A stretch of DNA of 64,000 nucleotides from Alphaproteobacteria bacterium. GTDB lineage: Bacteria; Pseudomonadota; Alphaproteobacteria; Micavibrionales; Micavibrionaceae. The position numbers and the translations under genes were made by a program. Below are positions 47,301 to 55,620 of the stretch, piece after piece. The number at the start of each line of letters is the position of its first letter. Position 1 is the stretch's first letter. The notes under the pieces were generated by a model. That model had not been told where the DNA came from and did no database searches. It saw nothing but the letters and a program-made list of their open reading frames with translations. The DNA is taken from contig JAGRKE010000014.1 of NCBI GenBank assembly GCA_020442385.1, positions 124,001 through 188,000 on the forward strand, written 5' to 3'.

Positions 47301-48028
47301 CGCTCATTTTCTTTTTGCAGACGCTCTATATCCGCCGATGCCTTCTGATTATATTTTGCGCCGCTCTTATATTCATCCGCCTTCATATCGGCCAGCGCCA
47401 AACGCAGGCGCTCGTTCTCCCCCTCCAGTGCCCGCACATCCGCAGACACGGCCATTGGAATATAATCGCTCTTTGTCGCGGGCGGCGCATACGGCGTTAT
47501 CGCTCCGCCCCCGGCGGCCGGCTGGGTCATCGCCGCGACGCAGGCTCTTAAATCAGATTGCCCGATATCAATATCGGCCAGATTAAAGTGATAAGACTGG
47601 TTTCCAATCTCCGCGCGCAGATATCCCGTTTTCTCAAGCGCATTGAAAAACGGTTCGTCACGACCAAGACGCGCCACCAGCGCGCTGGATGAATTCGTGG
47701 TGATATTGAAAGAGCGCTGCTGCCCCGCACCCGGATCAAGAACGATCTCCAGAATTTGACCGACGCGCATTTTCGGGCGCTGGAAATCAAAGGCAATGGA
47801 GGTTTCCTCGCCCGCATTACGCGCGATTGTCAAAATTGTGTTTTGCTGAAAACGCCGCGCGAGCGCGCAATACCCATCGCCCTGCGCCGCCGCGTCAATC
47901 TTGGTGATCGCCCAATCCGAAGAGGGCTGATACAACTCACCTTTTTGCGCATAGGCCGTCGATGCCAGTGGCAAGCTGGCAAGACTTGATACAAATACCG
48001 TAGCGGCCAAGACCGTTTTGATGCGCAT
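44312..48028 (-). CDS. Large exported coiled-coil protein, 1238 residues
   Basis: Signal peptide (1-28, cleavage after STAYA). A small N-terminal globular domain (about 30-170) contains two Cys (one in GDGYCALARRF, one in LRACVAAM). Residues about 200-760 are an almost unbroken coiled coil of Glu/Ala/Leu/Gln heptads. A Pro/Glu/Ala-rich linker follows (about 860-1080), then a C-terminal domain (about 1090-1238) with paired Cys (SRCTGDFAV, YEVACVGGG). The size and layout suggest a periplasm-spanning or envelope scaffold. It follows the TcpQ-domain gene by 163 bases on the same strand, so a shared pilus- or secretion-type machine is a fair guess. No named family recognised. Confidence 0.75.
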   Translation of the reverse strand: MRIKTVLAATVFVSSLASLPLASTAYAQKGELYQPSSDWAITKIDAAAQGDGYCALARRFQQNTILTIARNAGEETSIAFDFQRPKMRVGQILEIVLDPGAGQQRSFNITTNSSSALVARLGRDEPFFNALEKTGYLRAEIGNQSYHFNLADIDIGQSDLRACVAAMTQPAAGGGAITPYAPPATKSDYIPMAVSADVRALEGENERLRLALADMKADEYKSGAKYNQKASADIERLQKENERMRKSLELVQSGADATADLRAEIDALKAQNQKLKVLADEAGSQDARALVTTLTEENRRLQDELSKTASSVTPQETQEFVASLEIENAALRETLERERKAYAQKTILPEGELASLQTEIDVLKEQNAQLRGQADLARNEVKSSYEGRLKEQQAINKKLQEAIDNQGIDAQLVDDMRAQLSQIKTENSLLQRTAAQAQAQAIRDKNAEIADLREQLRQAYNDASSVETPNLQAKFDQAIKERDTFEATAQAQREEIAFLKGGGGFGTSADSSILQAKIDALSAENDTLRAEMSIALNNIETAAGAGADIAVLEQENASLRARVDELTYKADGLQVAKAELAQLEAQNAILTEQLTRASTGSADLTRQLEDALADNQILQTQINRQGSDLGELNELAAKIEALEEQNGSLQTQLSEELAAKDKELAEKDGALAQAQRTIEELQSENGKLNERLAMMDTIQSDPALEEKVAILEVENNKLVAALEQALDEASTYRTALAEYETNEFQMADASAEMEGLRAENAVLRERLENDEGPDHRLVRADAPIGTSQARMILASAQAQDVIDEPALLEEKVASVGFSYVPVPDVKPHVIPVAEKTGGLTPGGALQVAQAAELNAIEAAAGEEEPPVEALLDAPAKIEEHVEELAEPAEEEIAEPPEAPHEDELQARIKRELQEQMDEANESAETQVLGPSPEDILAAQEQAPATPAPQPQIKVAPAPAQKPVRVAEPLAQDPVLPVEQTVGLSEAQKQEMLLQQSIEQGGQPVIARRSEDPYEPFKAIEEPQEQAVIAREEISQPVIEPVVEEVIMAAPQEGLKAQDMAAAPSVNEMAEPAIVGAPSSLQQESVKPVTVNGAFHPAFTVDSLLSRASIPVGTVKLVEKASGPEVIVHQWQAENIYGSAEQKPLRSEADFEGYVREYLEKTQSRCTGDFAVVPDDTAQYGETRVDSYEVACVGGGVNSSASLLFFNKGGTFTVVAHEAPTEYMDGAMALRDRLMRAVN

Positions 48029-48191
48029 ATTTATTCCAGGTTAAGTGGCACAGAAGACGTGCCGATTCGAAAAGAATCTTACGGGAATGATACAAGGCCA
48101 TTTGAGAAAAACAAAAATTCAGGCGGGGTTTATCCCAAAACCGTTGGGGATAAAACTGTGCACAGGCTCTCGAATTTTGTAAAAGCGGCGC

Positions 48192-49373
48192 TTAACGCGT
48201 ATCCAAAATCTGGATCAACAAGGTCCGCTTACCGGTTTGTGGATCAACATGCAAGCTGCCGACAGGGCGAACGCGGCCATTCTCATATTGCTCAAGCACC
48301 GCCTGCACGGCCGCCTCATATGTCGTCTGCTCGGCCAGCGTTGCCTGCACTTCAAATTCATAATCGCGGTCGGGCCATAAAAATTCCACGCCCGCCTTTT
48401 GCGACCAGATACTCAACGTCTCGCGCAAATTTGCGCCTGCAAATGTGTTCCAATATTCACTACCGCTTGCCGGAATCATCGGCGCGGCAACTGGGGCGGG
48501 CGGTCTTTCTCCAACAGCAACGGCGTTTGGCATCGCTACATCTGTGGCGGGCATAACCCCGGTTATAGCGGCTTCATCGATCATAGGCTCGGACACCATT
48601 CCGGGTTTTGTGTATAGACGATCCGCCGGGGTCTGGCGGCTCGTAGTCGCATAAAGCGGCGCAGGCTGTTGCGGCATGGCCCGAGCGCTCATATCTTCCG
48701 GCGAAGATGCACCCATGACATAGCGCCCGGATTTGGGCATCGCACCCGCTTTCAAATCTTCAATATTCAGGTTTTCTGCTGTGCGCGCCATTGGCATCGG
48801 CGCAGGAGCGCTGTAGGCCGCAGCGCCATAACCAGCTTCATAAACGGGTTGCATGCCCGGCGCGCGGGCAGACGGGGCGGCAGGCATCATAGCCGCCTGC
48901 GCGGATCGTTTCGCCTCCATCTCATCCTTGGCTTTCAGAGCCAGATCAGGACGCAGCATCTTGTAAGCTTCCGGATCATCCTCCAGCGGCACTAACCCTT
49001 GCGCTACATCATCAGGAATATCATCAGCAACAAAATCTTCCGCCGAAATACGTCCCACAGGCGGGGGCGGCGCATAATCCAGCGGCCCGGACATTTCATT
49101 GCGCATGGCTTTTGAATAGGTACTGGTCAGCCCTTCAAGCTCCTCCAGCGCGGCCTCTTCTGGGCTTTGAACTGTTTGCGGCTGAACTTGCGGTGCAGGC
49201 AGATCGACGATATCCATCGGCACAGCCTTGGCTTGTGTGCGCGCGGTTGCGCCGCTCGGATAAGGGTCGATTTTAAGCTGCGCGAAGGCCGGCAGCGCCG
49301 CAAAGACGGCAATGGCCGCCACGGACGAAACATAAAACAGGCGTTTACGCATTGTGAAATTATGTGCTGACAT
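48192..49373 (-). CDS. TcpQ-domain exported protein
   Basis: 393 residues from the ATG at 49373, which has AAGGGG upstream; a TTG three codons earlier is also open. Signal peptide within 1-32 (LFYVSSVAAIAVFAALPAFAQ), a long Pro/Ala/Met-rich disordered middle (about 40-300), and a C-terminal TcpQ/PilL-like domain: YWNTFAGANLRETLSIWSQK, VEFLWPDRDYEF, TYEAAVQAVLEQY. In known systems this domain sits in pilus secretin complexes and binds peptidoglycan or secretin subunits. No secretin or pilin gene is in the window. Same strand as prfB and 81 bases after it. Confidence 0.82.
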   Translation of the reverse strand: MSAHNFTMRKRLFYVSSVAAIAVFAALPAFAQLKIDPYPSGATARTQAKAVPMDIVDLPAPQVQPQTVQSPEEAALEELEGLTSTYSKAMRNEMSGPLDYAPPPPVGRISAEDFVADDIPDDVAQGLVPLEDDPEAYKMLRPDLALKAKDEMEAKRSAQAAMMPAAPSARAPGMQPVYEAGYGAAAYSAPAPMPMARTAENLNIEDLKAGAMPKSGRYVMGASSPEDMSARAMPQQPAPLYATTSRQTPADRLYTKPGMVSEPMIDEAAITGVMPATDVAMPNAVAVGERPPAPVAAPMIPASGSEYWNTFAGANLRETLSIWSQKAGVEFLWPDRDYEFEVQATLAEQTTYEAAVQAVLEQYENGRVRPVGSLHVDPQTGKRTLLIQILDTR

Positions 49374-49454
49374 AGTGTTCAAACCCCTTATCCACGAGTC
49401 TCAAAATAACGACTCATCAAAGAGTAATGCCCCGGCCCGGCGGTTGCAATGGCC

Positions 49455-50574
49455 TTATGAATGCTCATCCCCAGACAGGTTAAGCTTGTGCGCCAGCGCG
49501 GCCTCCAGAAACATATCCAGATCGCCGTCCAGAACCCCTTGCGAATTGGTGGTTTCAACATTCGTGCGCAAATCCTTGACCATCTGATAGGGATGTAAAA
49601 CGTAAGAGCGAATTTGATGCCCCCAGCCAATATCGGTTTTTTCACCATGGGCGGCCGCCTGCGCCTCTTCCCGCTTTTGCAATTCGGCCTCATACAGCTT
49701 CGCTTTCAGCAGCGCCATCGCCTCATCCCGGTTTTGATGCTGGGATCGCCCGCTCTGACTGGCGGCAACAATCCCGGTCGGGATGTGCGTTATACGCACC
49801 GCAGAATCCGTCGTATTGACATGCTGTCCGCCCGCACCTTGAGAACGATACGTATCGATTCGTAAATCTTTATCTTCGATTTCAATCTCAATGGAATCAT
49901 CAATCACGGGTGAGACCGCGACCGAGGCAAAACTTGTGTGGCGGCGCGCATTCGAATCGAAAGGCGAAATCCTTACCAAACGGTGCACACCGTTTTCACT
50001 TTTCAGCCAGCCATACGCCTGATGCCCCTCAACACGCAGCGTGACGGATTTAATGCCCGCCTCTTCCCCGTCGCTCTTTTCAAGAAGGCTGACCTTGTGC
50101 CCGTGCTGTTCGGCCCAGCGCGTATACATGCGCATCAACATCTGCGCCCAGTCCTGCGATTCCGTGCCGCCCGCCCCGGCATTGACCTGAAGGAAGGCAT
50201 CATTCTCATCCGCTTCGCCGGACAGCAAGCTCTCAAGCTGGCGGCGCTCGACCTGAACCCGCAGGGCTTCCAGCGCAGATTCAGCGTCCTTTACAACCGC
50301 TTCATCGCCCTCTTCTTCACCAAGGGCAATCAGCGTGACGTTATCCTCAAGCCTTTGCTCAATCTCGCGCACACTCTGAATCTGACCATCCAGCGTGTTG
50401 CGCTCTTTCATGATTTTCTGGGCTTTTTGGGAATCGGACCACAGATCGGGGTCCTCGCTCAGCGCGTTCAACTCTTCCAGACGTTTAAGGGCCTTGCCCC
50501 AGTCAAAGATGCCTCCTCAGCAAAGCCAAAGAGCTTTCAATCTCATCAACAATGCTTTGGGTTTCTGCGCGCAT
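49455..50574 (-). CDS. prfB: Peptide chain release factor 2, needs a programmed +1 frameshift
   Basis: Full gene read as ATG at 50574 (GAGGA ahead), 23 codons to CTT, then an in-frame TGA at 50503-50505. A +1 shift there continues as [22 protein letters not shown], giving 372 residues, the normal RF2 length. Without the shift the product stops at 23 residues. The catalytic GGQ is in [17 protein letters not shown] and the stop-codon-reading SPF in [13 protein letters not shown]2 reads UGA/UAA, so the shift is its own feedback control. The longest single-frame stretch alone would start at a TTG (50471) with no ribosome site. Confidence 0.97.
50502..50517 (-). promoter_or_regulatory. Programmed +1 frameshift site of prfB
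   Basis: AGGAGGCATCTTTGAC on the minus strand. An internal Shine-Dalgarno (AGGAGG) lies three bases before CTT, then the UGA stop with C after it, the same layout as E. coli prfB (AGGGGGTATCTTTGAC). Confidence 0.95.
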
Positions 50575-50601
50575 AAAAATCCTCGTGCTTGTTTACAGCC
50601 T

Positions 50602-51168
50602 TTAAGCTGCCTCAACCATAGCGGTGTCTGCAACCAAAAATTCTTTAATCGCTGCAAGAATGTCAGTGCTGTCTTCACTGAGCGCACCAGCACTCAGCAA
50701 ATTAGCATCAATCGCATAAGAGCCTGTCGCCCACTGCGCGCCCGCTTGCTCGGCCATGTCCTTTTTTTCATCCATGCCCGCAACGGTTCTACCGGCCAGC
50801 TTCTCGGCGTACTCCAACAACTCCAGCGCTTCGGCCAAGACCACAACCGGCTTACCTGAATCCAGAAAACCATTAATAAAACGGCGCGTGTGTGCGGTCA
50901 GCTTGAGCTTCTCAACACTTCTTTGCCCGCCGGGAACAACCAGCATTGAGAAATCGGCCGCCAGCGCTTCGTTGAGCATTTTGTCAGCGGCAAAATTCAA
51001 CCCCCAATCAGATCCACTCCAGCTGCTGGTCAGTCCGTTATTCATACTGATAATACGGATGGTTCCGCCCAAATCCTGCACCAGACGTTGCATCTGGATA
51101 AAATCCTGCTCGTTGAAACCGTTCGAAACAAGCACAGCAATCTTTTCACCAATGAGTGGTTTGTTCAT
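50602..51168 (-). CDS. DJ-1/PfpI-family protein lacking the catalytic cysteine
   Basis: 188 residues. The DJ-1/PfpI fold is visible: KIAVLVSNGFNEQDFIQM, MLVVPGGQRSVEKLK, RRFINGFLDSGKPVVVLAEALELLEYAEKLAGRTVAG. At the nucleophile elbow, where active members have A-x-C-H-G, this protein has VLAEALE, so both Cys and His are gone. Glyoxalase, chaperone or amidase chemistry by the usual route is therefore unlikely, and a binding or regulatory role is more plausible. It lies 27 bases upstream of prfB on the same strand. Confidence 0.87.
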   Translation of the reverse strand: MNKPLIGEKIAVLVSNGFNEQDFIQMQRLVQDLGGTIRIISMNNGLTSSWSGSDWGLNFAADKMLNEALAADFSMLVVPGGQRSVEKLKLTAHTRRFINGFLDSGKPVVVLAEALELLEYAEKLAGRTVAGMDEKKDMAEQAGAQWATGSYAIDANLLSAGALSEDSTDILAAIKEFLVADTAMVEAA

Positions 51169-51546
51169 TCTTCTCTACTCCATCTATGTAAGGCAATTGA
51201 CCCGTGGGCATCCCTTTTCGGGAACTCGTTATCGGTCTTTCGTGTTTTTTATTAAAGACCACACCCTTATCGCTAAAAAGCTGCGTGAAAATTGTATGTT
51301 TGGAGCGCAAAGTCAAGGCTTATATGCATAAAATGAAAAGAGAAAATCAAAAAATATGCTCTTTCAAAGAATTAGAATGTTGAAAACCGTCCGGTGAATG
51401 AGCAGCAAGCCCGCCACAACTGCCATAAAATATGCTTATCCCAAAGAAAGCCAAGAAAATGATTCTCTGTCCTTTACTTTGGCAGGGTTCAGCATTAAAA
51501 CCTTTATATTAAACAAAAATTCAACACGCTTTTTGAGGGAGCACTT
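51169..51546. other. 378-base intergenic region
   Basis: AT-rich gap between the divergent DJ-1-like gene and the OmpA-type lipoprotein gene. I see no convincing gene. A TATATT at 51505-51510 is a possible -10 for the lipoprotein gene but lacks a matched -35. TCCC-TTTTC-GGGA at about 51220 forms only a four-base hairpin. Confidence 0.6.
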
Positions 51547-51549
51547 TTG

Positions 51550-52452
51550 ATGAATATGCTGCGCAATCTCTTTCTAATCACGGCCATGATCGCTCTTGGC
51601 GGCTGTACCGTTTTCACCAGCTTTAGCGAAGTGGAAGCGCTTAACGAAGCCCAAGCCGTCGGAAGCCCGTTCACAACGGCTCTGGCCAGCGAATACCGTG
51701 ATTATTCAAATTCAGAATTGAAACAAATGTTTGACTATCCAGATGCCCTGCACTTCGCCCGCAAGGGTCTGGCAGCGGCCTCCGGCGAAGCGGTTCTGCC
51801 TGAACCTGTCGGCGACTGGAACCTCAGCGACACGCATATCGCAGAACTCAGCGCAGCCCGTGGCCGTTTGATCGTGGCTTACGATCTGGGCGCTCGTGAA
51901 ACCTCTCCTGAGCTAGCCGCAAAGACGCAAGCCAAATTCGACTGCTGGATTGAGCAACAAGAAGAATCTTGGAAAGAAGATGCAGCGCCAGCCTGTAAAG
52001 CCGAATTCATGGAGCTGATGGCTCAGCTTGAATCCGGCCTGCAAGCGCCAGCGGTTGTTTCAGCTCCAGTAGCTGAGCCTATGGCCTTCGATGTTGATCC
52101 GAATGCCCCGATGGCCCCTGAGAATGCTGTTTATCTGGTCTTCTTCGACTGGGATAAAGCAGATCTGGGTTCAGGCGCTCTGAACGTTTTGGATGCCGTT
52201 GCGGATGAAATTGCCAACAACCCGCCAGAAAGCGTAACAGTTGTGGGTCACACGGATACATCCGGCGCGACAGATTACAACCAGCGCCTGGCCTTCAAAC
52301 GCGCGAATGCGGTGCGTGACGCTCTGGTAGAGCGCGGCGTTAACCCAAGCATGATCAGCGTTGATGCAAAAGGTGAGAGCGAACTGTTGGTGGAAACACC
52401 GGACAATGTTCGTGAGCCGGCCAACCGCCGCGTGAACATCTCTTTCAACTAA
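51550..52452 (+). CDS. OmpA-family outer-membrane lipoprotein
   Basis: 300 residues from ATG at 51550 (TTTTTGAGGGAG ahead); a TTG one codon upstream is not needed. Lipobox IALGGC puts the lipidated Cys at residue 19. A roughly 170-residue helical region follows, then a C-terminal peptidoglycan-binding OmpA domain (about 190-300): VYLVFFDWDKADL, VVGHTDTSGATDYNQRLAFKRANAV, EPANRRVNISFN. It probably ties the outer membrane to the cell wall, like Pal, but is not part of a tol-pal cluster. A strong terminator follows. Confidence 0.9.
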   Translation: MNMLRNLFLITAMIALGGCTVFTSFSEVEALNEAQAVGSPFTTALASEYRDYSNSELKQMFDYPDALHFARKGLAAASGEAVLPEPVGDWNLSDTHIAELSAARGRLIVAYDLGARETSPELAAKTQAKFDCWIEQQEESWKEDAAPACKAEFMELMAQLESGLQAPAVVSAPVAEPMAFDVDPNAPMAPENAVYLVFFDWDKADLGSGALNVLDAVADEIANNPPESVTVVGHTDTSGATDYNQRLAFKRANAVRDALVERGVNPSMISVDAKGESELLVETPDNVREPANRRVNISFN

Positions 52453-52472
52453 GGTTGTTATACAATAGACTT

Positions 52473-52509
52473 AAAAGCCGGAGCGCCGTAAAAACGCTTC
52501 GGCTTTTTT
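52473..52509 (+). terminator. Terminator after the OmpA-type lipoprotein gene
   Basis: Arms AAAAGCCGGAGCG and CGCTTCGGCTTTT pair over 13 positions with one G-T wobble, then a T run. It precedes trkH, which must have its own promoter or read-through. Confidence 0.88.
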
Positions 52510-52553
52510 AATTTCCGCAGTAATGCACTGCAAAAATAAAAGGAAGCGACGAG

Positions 52554-53996
52554 ATGGATTTTAGACCTGTTATGTATGTGATCGGTATCCTGCTATGCAT
52601 TCTTGCCGCCGGTATGGTCATCCCCATGCTCGCCGACCTTTACGATGGCGATACAGATTGGAAAGTTTTCTTACTCTGCATCGTTATGACCGCTTTCTTT
52701 GGCGGCTCGCTAATCCTCAGCAACCATCACCCGAATGTTACGATCAACACACGTCAGGCTTTCTTGCTCACAACGCTGAGCTGGCTGGCAATTGCCGCGT
52801 TTGGCGCACTTCCCTTCTTTATGTCGCGCCTGCAAATGAGCTTTGCCGACTCCTTCTTTGAGTCCATGTCCGGGATCACCACCACAGGTTCGACTGTGAT
52901 TACAGACCTGCAACACACGCCGCGCGGCATCTTGCTCTGGCGGGCGATGCTGCAATGGCTCGGCGGAATCGGGTTTATCGTGATGGCGATGTCCATTTTG
53001 CCAATGCTCAAGGTTGGCGGGATGAAGCTCTTCCGCACGGAATCTTCCGAAAGCGAGAAAGCCCTGCCAAAGGCAGCACACTTGGCACGCTCTATCGGCG
53101 GGGTCTACATCGGCTTAACCGCTCTATGCGCTATGTTTTACATGATGGCGGATATGACCTTTTTCGAAGGGATCGTACACGCCATGACCACCCTGTCCAC
53201 CGGAGGGTTTTCAACCGCTGATAGTTCTTTCGCTTATTTTAATTCCGCGCTGATTGAGTTTATCGGCATTGTTTTTATGATTTTGGGCGGCCTGCCTTTC
53301 GTGCTGTACATCCGTGCGATGCGTGGCAATATCTCTCAAATTTTTCAAGACACGCAGGTGCGGTGGTTTTTGGGTGTAGTAGCCTTTACCACCTTCGCGC
53401 TGGTGCTGCACTCCTCGTTTCAGCGTGATATCTCGCTTTTTACCGCCATTGAACATGCGCTGTTTAACGTGGTTTCAATTATCACCACCACCGGCTTTGT
53501 CAGCGACGATTACAGCCTGTGGGGCGGCTTTGCCTTCAGCATGTTTTTCATGCTCACTTTCGTCGGCGCGTGTGCGGGCTCAACCTCCGGCGGGATCAAG
53601 ATTTTCCGCTCGCAAGTGCTTTTTGATGTGGTGAAGGTGCAGATCAAAAAACTGATCTACCCCAACGGCGTGTTCACCCCCAAATATAACGGCCGCCCAA
53701 TCCCCGAAGACGTCACACTCTCCGTGATGGGATTTTTCTTTATGTATGTGCTGATTTTGGGCGCTGGCGTAACAATTCTGTCTTACATCGGATTAGATTT
53801 CACAACAGCGCTGTCCGGAACGGCCACAGCAATCTCCAATGTCGGCCCCGGCTTTGGTGATATTATCGGCCCGACAGGAACCTTCGCCCCGCTGCCCGAC
53901 AGCGCCAAATGGGTACTCAGCATGCTGATGCTGCTCGGACGGCTCGAGATCTTCACCGTGCTGGTGTTGTTCTCCAAATATTTCTGGCAGAAATAA
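52554..53996 (+). CDS. trkH: TrkH-type potassium uptake channel
   Basis: 480 residues, polytopic. The four pore-loop filters are visible as TTTGST (first), TLSTGGFS (second), ITTTGFVSD (third) and ISNVGPGFG (fourth). AMLQWLGGIGFIVMAMSILP is typical of TrkH. Needs a cytoplasmic TrkA/KtrA gate, which is not in this window. ATG follows AAGGAAGCGACGAG. Ends 6 bases before the convergent lipoprotein gene. Confidence 0.96.
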   Translation: MDFRPVMYVIGILLCILAAGMVIPMLADLYDGDTDWKVFLLCIVMTAFFGGSLILSNHHPNVTINTRQAFLLTTLSWLAIAAFGALPFFMSRLQMSFADSFFESMSGITTTGSTVITDLQHTPRGILLWRAMLQWLGGIGFIVMAMSILPMLKVGGMKLFRTESSESEKALPKAAHLARSIGGVYIGLTALCAMFYMMADMTFFEGIVHAMTTLSTGGFSTADSSFAYFNSALIEFIGIVFMILGGLPFVLYIRAMRGNISQIFQDTQVRWFLGVVAFTTFALVLHSSFQRDISLFTAIEHALFNVVSIITTTGFVSDDYSLWGGFAFSMFFMLTFVGACAGSTSGGIKIFRSQVLFDVVKVQIKKLIYPNGVFTPKYNGRPIPEDVTLSVMGFFFMYVLILGAGVTILSYIGLDFTTALSGTATAISNVGPGFGDIIGPTGTFAPLPDSAKWVLSMLMLLGRLEIFTVLVLFSKYFWQK

Positions 53997-54002
53997 CGGG
54001 GC

Positions 54003-54578
54003 TTAATGAACACCAAGGCGCATATCGTCTAAAACGATCTTGCGGACTTGCTCGTCAATATCATGGAACATCGCTTCGGCCGCCTGGAACTGGCGGCGCT
54101 CACGATCAGCGATTGAGGCATGCTCGGATACTTTCACCAAACGCTCCGCATTCAGAACCGCGCTTTGCTTAACTTGATTGTCCGCACCCACATGCTCAAG
54201 ACGGATTTTGATGCTCATATCATAAACATCCAGCCCGCCAACTTCGAGATATGACCCCACCTTGCTGGTGGCTGCTTCATAAGAATGTTTCACATCCGCG
54301 CGCTCAATAATCGCCTGCAACTTACCCGTTACGCCCATCGCGACAAAGCGCGACTGGATATATTCATGCATAGCCTGTTGTGGAGACACGATAAAGGCTT
54401 CGGAAATTCCCTGCGCCTCGCTCATCGTCTGGAGCATACCAACATTAATCGGAATTTTTTGAAGATGCGCAAACGTGATCGCCGGCAAAGGCTGCCCCTC
54501 CGGATTACGCTCCATCGCACAGCCCGCGCTCAAAAGTGTTACGGAACACAAGCCGATCATGAGAAAATTTTTGCGCAT
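54003..54578 (-). CDS. Hypothetical lipoprotein, 191 residues
   Basis: From the ATG at 54578; a TTG four codons upstream is also open. Lipobox LLSAGC gives lipidated Cys20 after a hydrophobic signal. The mature part alternates strand-like and helix-like stretches (GSYLEVGGLDVYDMSIKIRLEHV) and ends in a helical region (FHDIDEQVRKIVLDDM). No family recognised. It begins 15 bases after the hslO stop, with no clear ribosome site, so it is likely coupled to hslO. Confidence 0.75.
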   Translation of the reverse strand: MRKNFLMIGLCSVTLLSAGCAMERNPEGQPLPAITFAHLQKIPINVGMLQTMSEAQGISEAFIVSPQQAMHEYIQSRFVAMGVTGKLQAIIERADVKHSYEAATSKVGSYLEVGGLDVYDMSIKIRLEHVGADNQVKQSAVLNAERLVKVSEHASIADRERRQFQAAEAMFHDIDEQVRKIVLDDMRLGVH

Positions 54579-54593
54579 GGATATAACCAAATC

Positions 54594-55556
54594 TTACGTC
54601 GTTTTGGTCTCTACTGTAGCGCGAATATCATTTAAATCAAAAACAAAATCCTTGCTGCAAAATTCGCAATGCATCTCAATCTTGCCATTCACCGCAATAT
54701 GCTCAATATCCTCGGGCGGCAACTTTGTGACAATCGTGCGCACCTTATCGACATTACAGCGGCAGCCCTTTGTCACGGCAATCGGCTCAAACACGCGCAC
54801 GCCCTCTTCATGGAACAGGCGCGTCAGCAGCTCATTGGAATGCAAGGCCGGATCGAGCAATTCATCTTCCGTGCACGTATCCAGCAAGATCATAGACCTG
54901 CGCCAATCATCTTCATTCATATTGCCCGCACCCGCCTCGGGGTTCTTTTCATCCTCAGGCATATGCTGAAGCATAATCGCACCCGCGCGCCACAGCTCGC
55001 CGCGCTTTCCAGCAGCCATTTTAATCCCGCTGCCGATCTGTTCGGACTGGTTAAAATAGTGCTGCACGCAATCCACAATCGAGGAACCTTTAAGCTCGAC
55101 AATCCCCTGATAGCGGTCCGTGTGCTTACCCTGATCAACGGTAAAAGCCAGATAGCCCTTGCCCAGATATTGCGCGAGATGGTTGCGCGAGCTTTCCTCC
55201 GCCTTGAGCGCTGAGAGCTGCTCACGCGAATGCTGAAGGCGCTCCGCATCAAAGGTCGCGCAGCCGCGCACCTCACCGCCCGTGGTCACATCCGCCACCA
55301 GCGTGCTGACCGGGCCATCGCCCTGCGCCTGCAGGGTGAAAATCCCTTCATATTTCAGCATGGAAGACAGCAACAACGTCACCGTCATCGCTTCGGCAAC
55401 CAAATGTGCAATCGGGTTAGGATAACCATGCGGCTCCAAAACCTCGTTGATCACACTGCCGACGCGCACAACGCGCCCCCTTAAGTTTGAGGATTCCAGC
55501 TGAAAGGGCTGAATCACATTATCATCCGCTGCTGTTTTATCTAAATCTGACCCCAA
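54594..55556 (-). CDS. hslO: Redox-regulated chaperone Hsp33
   Basis: 320 residues. Begins at TTG (55556) with AAGAGG at good distance; the N-terminus VIQPFQLESSNLRGRVVRVG then matches the family start. The C-terminal redox zinc centre is complete: KGCRCNVDKV and HCEFCSKDF (CxC ... CxxC). Hsp33 is inactive when reduced and becomes a holdase on oxidation. It sits at the head of a two-gene unit with a lipoprotein. Confidence 0.96.
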   Translation of the reverse strand: MGSDLDKTAADDNVIQPFQLESSNLRGRVVRVGSVINEVLEPHGYPNPIAHLVAEAMTVTLLLSSMLKYEGIFTLQAQGDGPVSTLVADVTTGGEVRGCATFDAERLQHSREQLSALKAEESSRNHLAQYLGKGYLAFTVDQGKHTDRYQGIVELKGSSIVDCVQHYFNQSEQIGSGIKMAAGKRGELWRAGAIMLQHMPEDEKNPEAGAGNMNEDDWRRSMILLDTCTEDELLDPALHSNELLTRLFHEEGVRVFEPIAVTKGCRCNVDKVRTIVTKLPPEDIEHIAVNGKIEMHCEFCSKDFVFDLNDIRATVETKTT

Positions 55557-55593
55557 AGCCGCCTCTTAACTAAATAAAGTTTCTTATCTTTTT

Positions 55594-55599
55594 ATTATA
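55594..55599 (-). promoter_or_regulatory. Perfect -10 box (TATAAT) upstream of hslO
   Basis: TATAAT on the minus strand, about 38 bases before the TTG start. No good -35 is seen at 16-18 bases, and the CTTG/CCATAT pattern of RpoH promoters is not obvious. Confidence 0.4.
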
Positions 55600-55620
55600 A
55601 CACAAGAAAAACAAGTGCTT

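Noticed and set aside
48131..48152. TATCCC/GGGATA hairpin upstream of the coiled-coil gene start and downstream of the TcpQ gene
   Set aside because: Only six base pairs and no T-run on either strand; not a convincing terminator.
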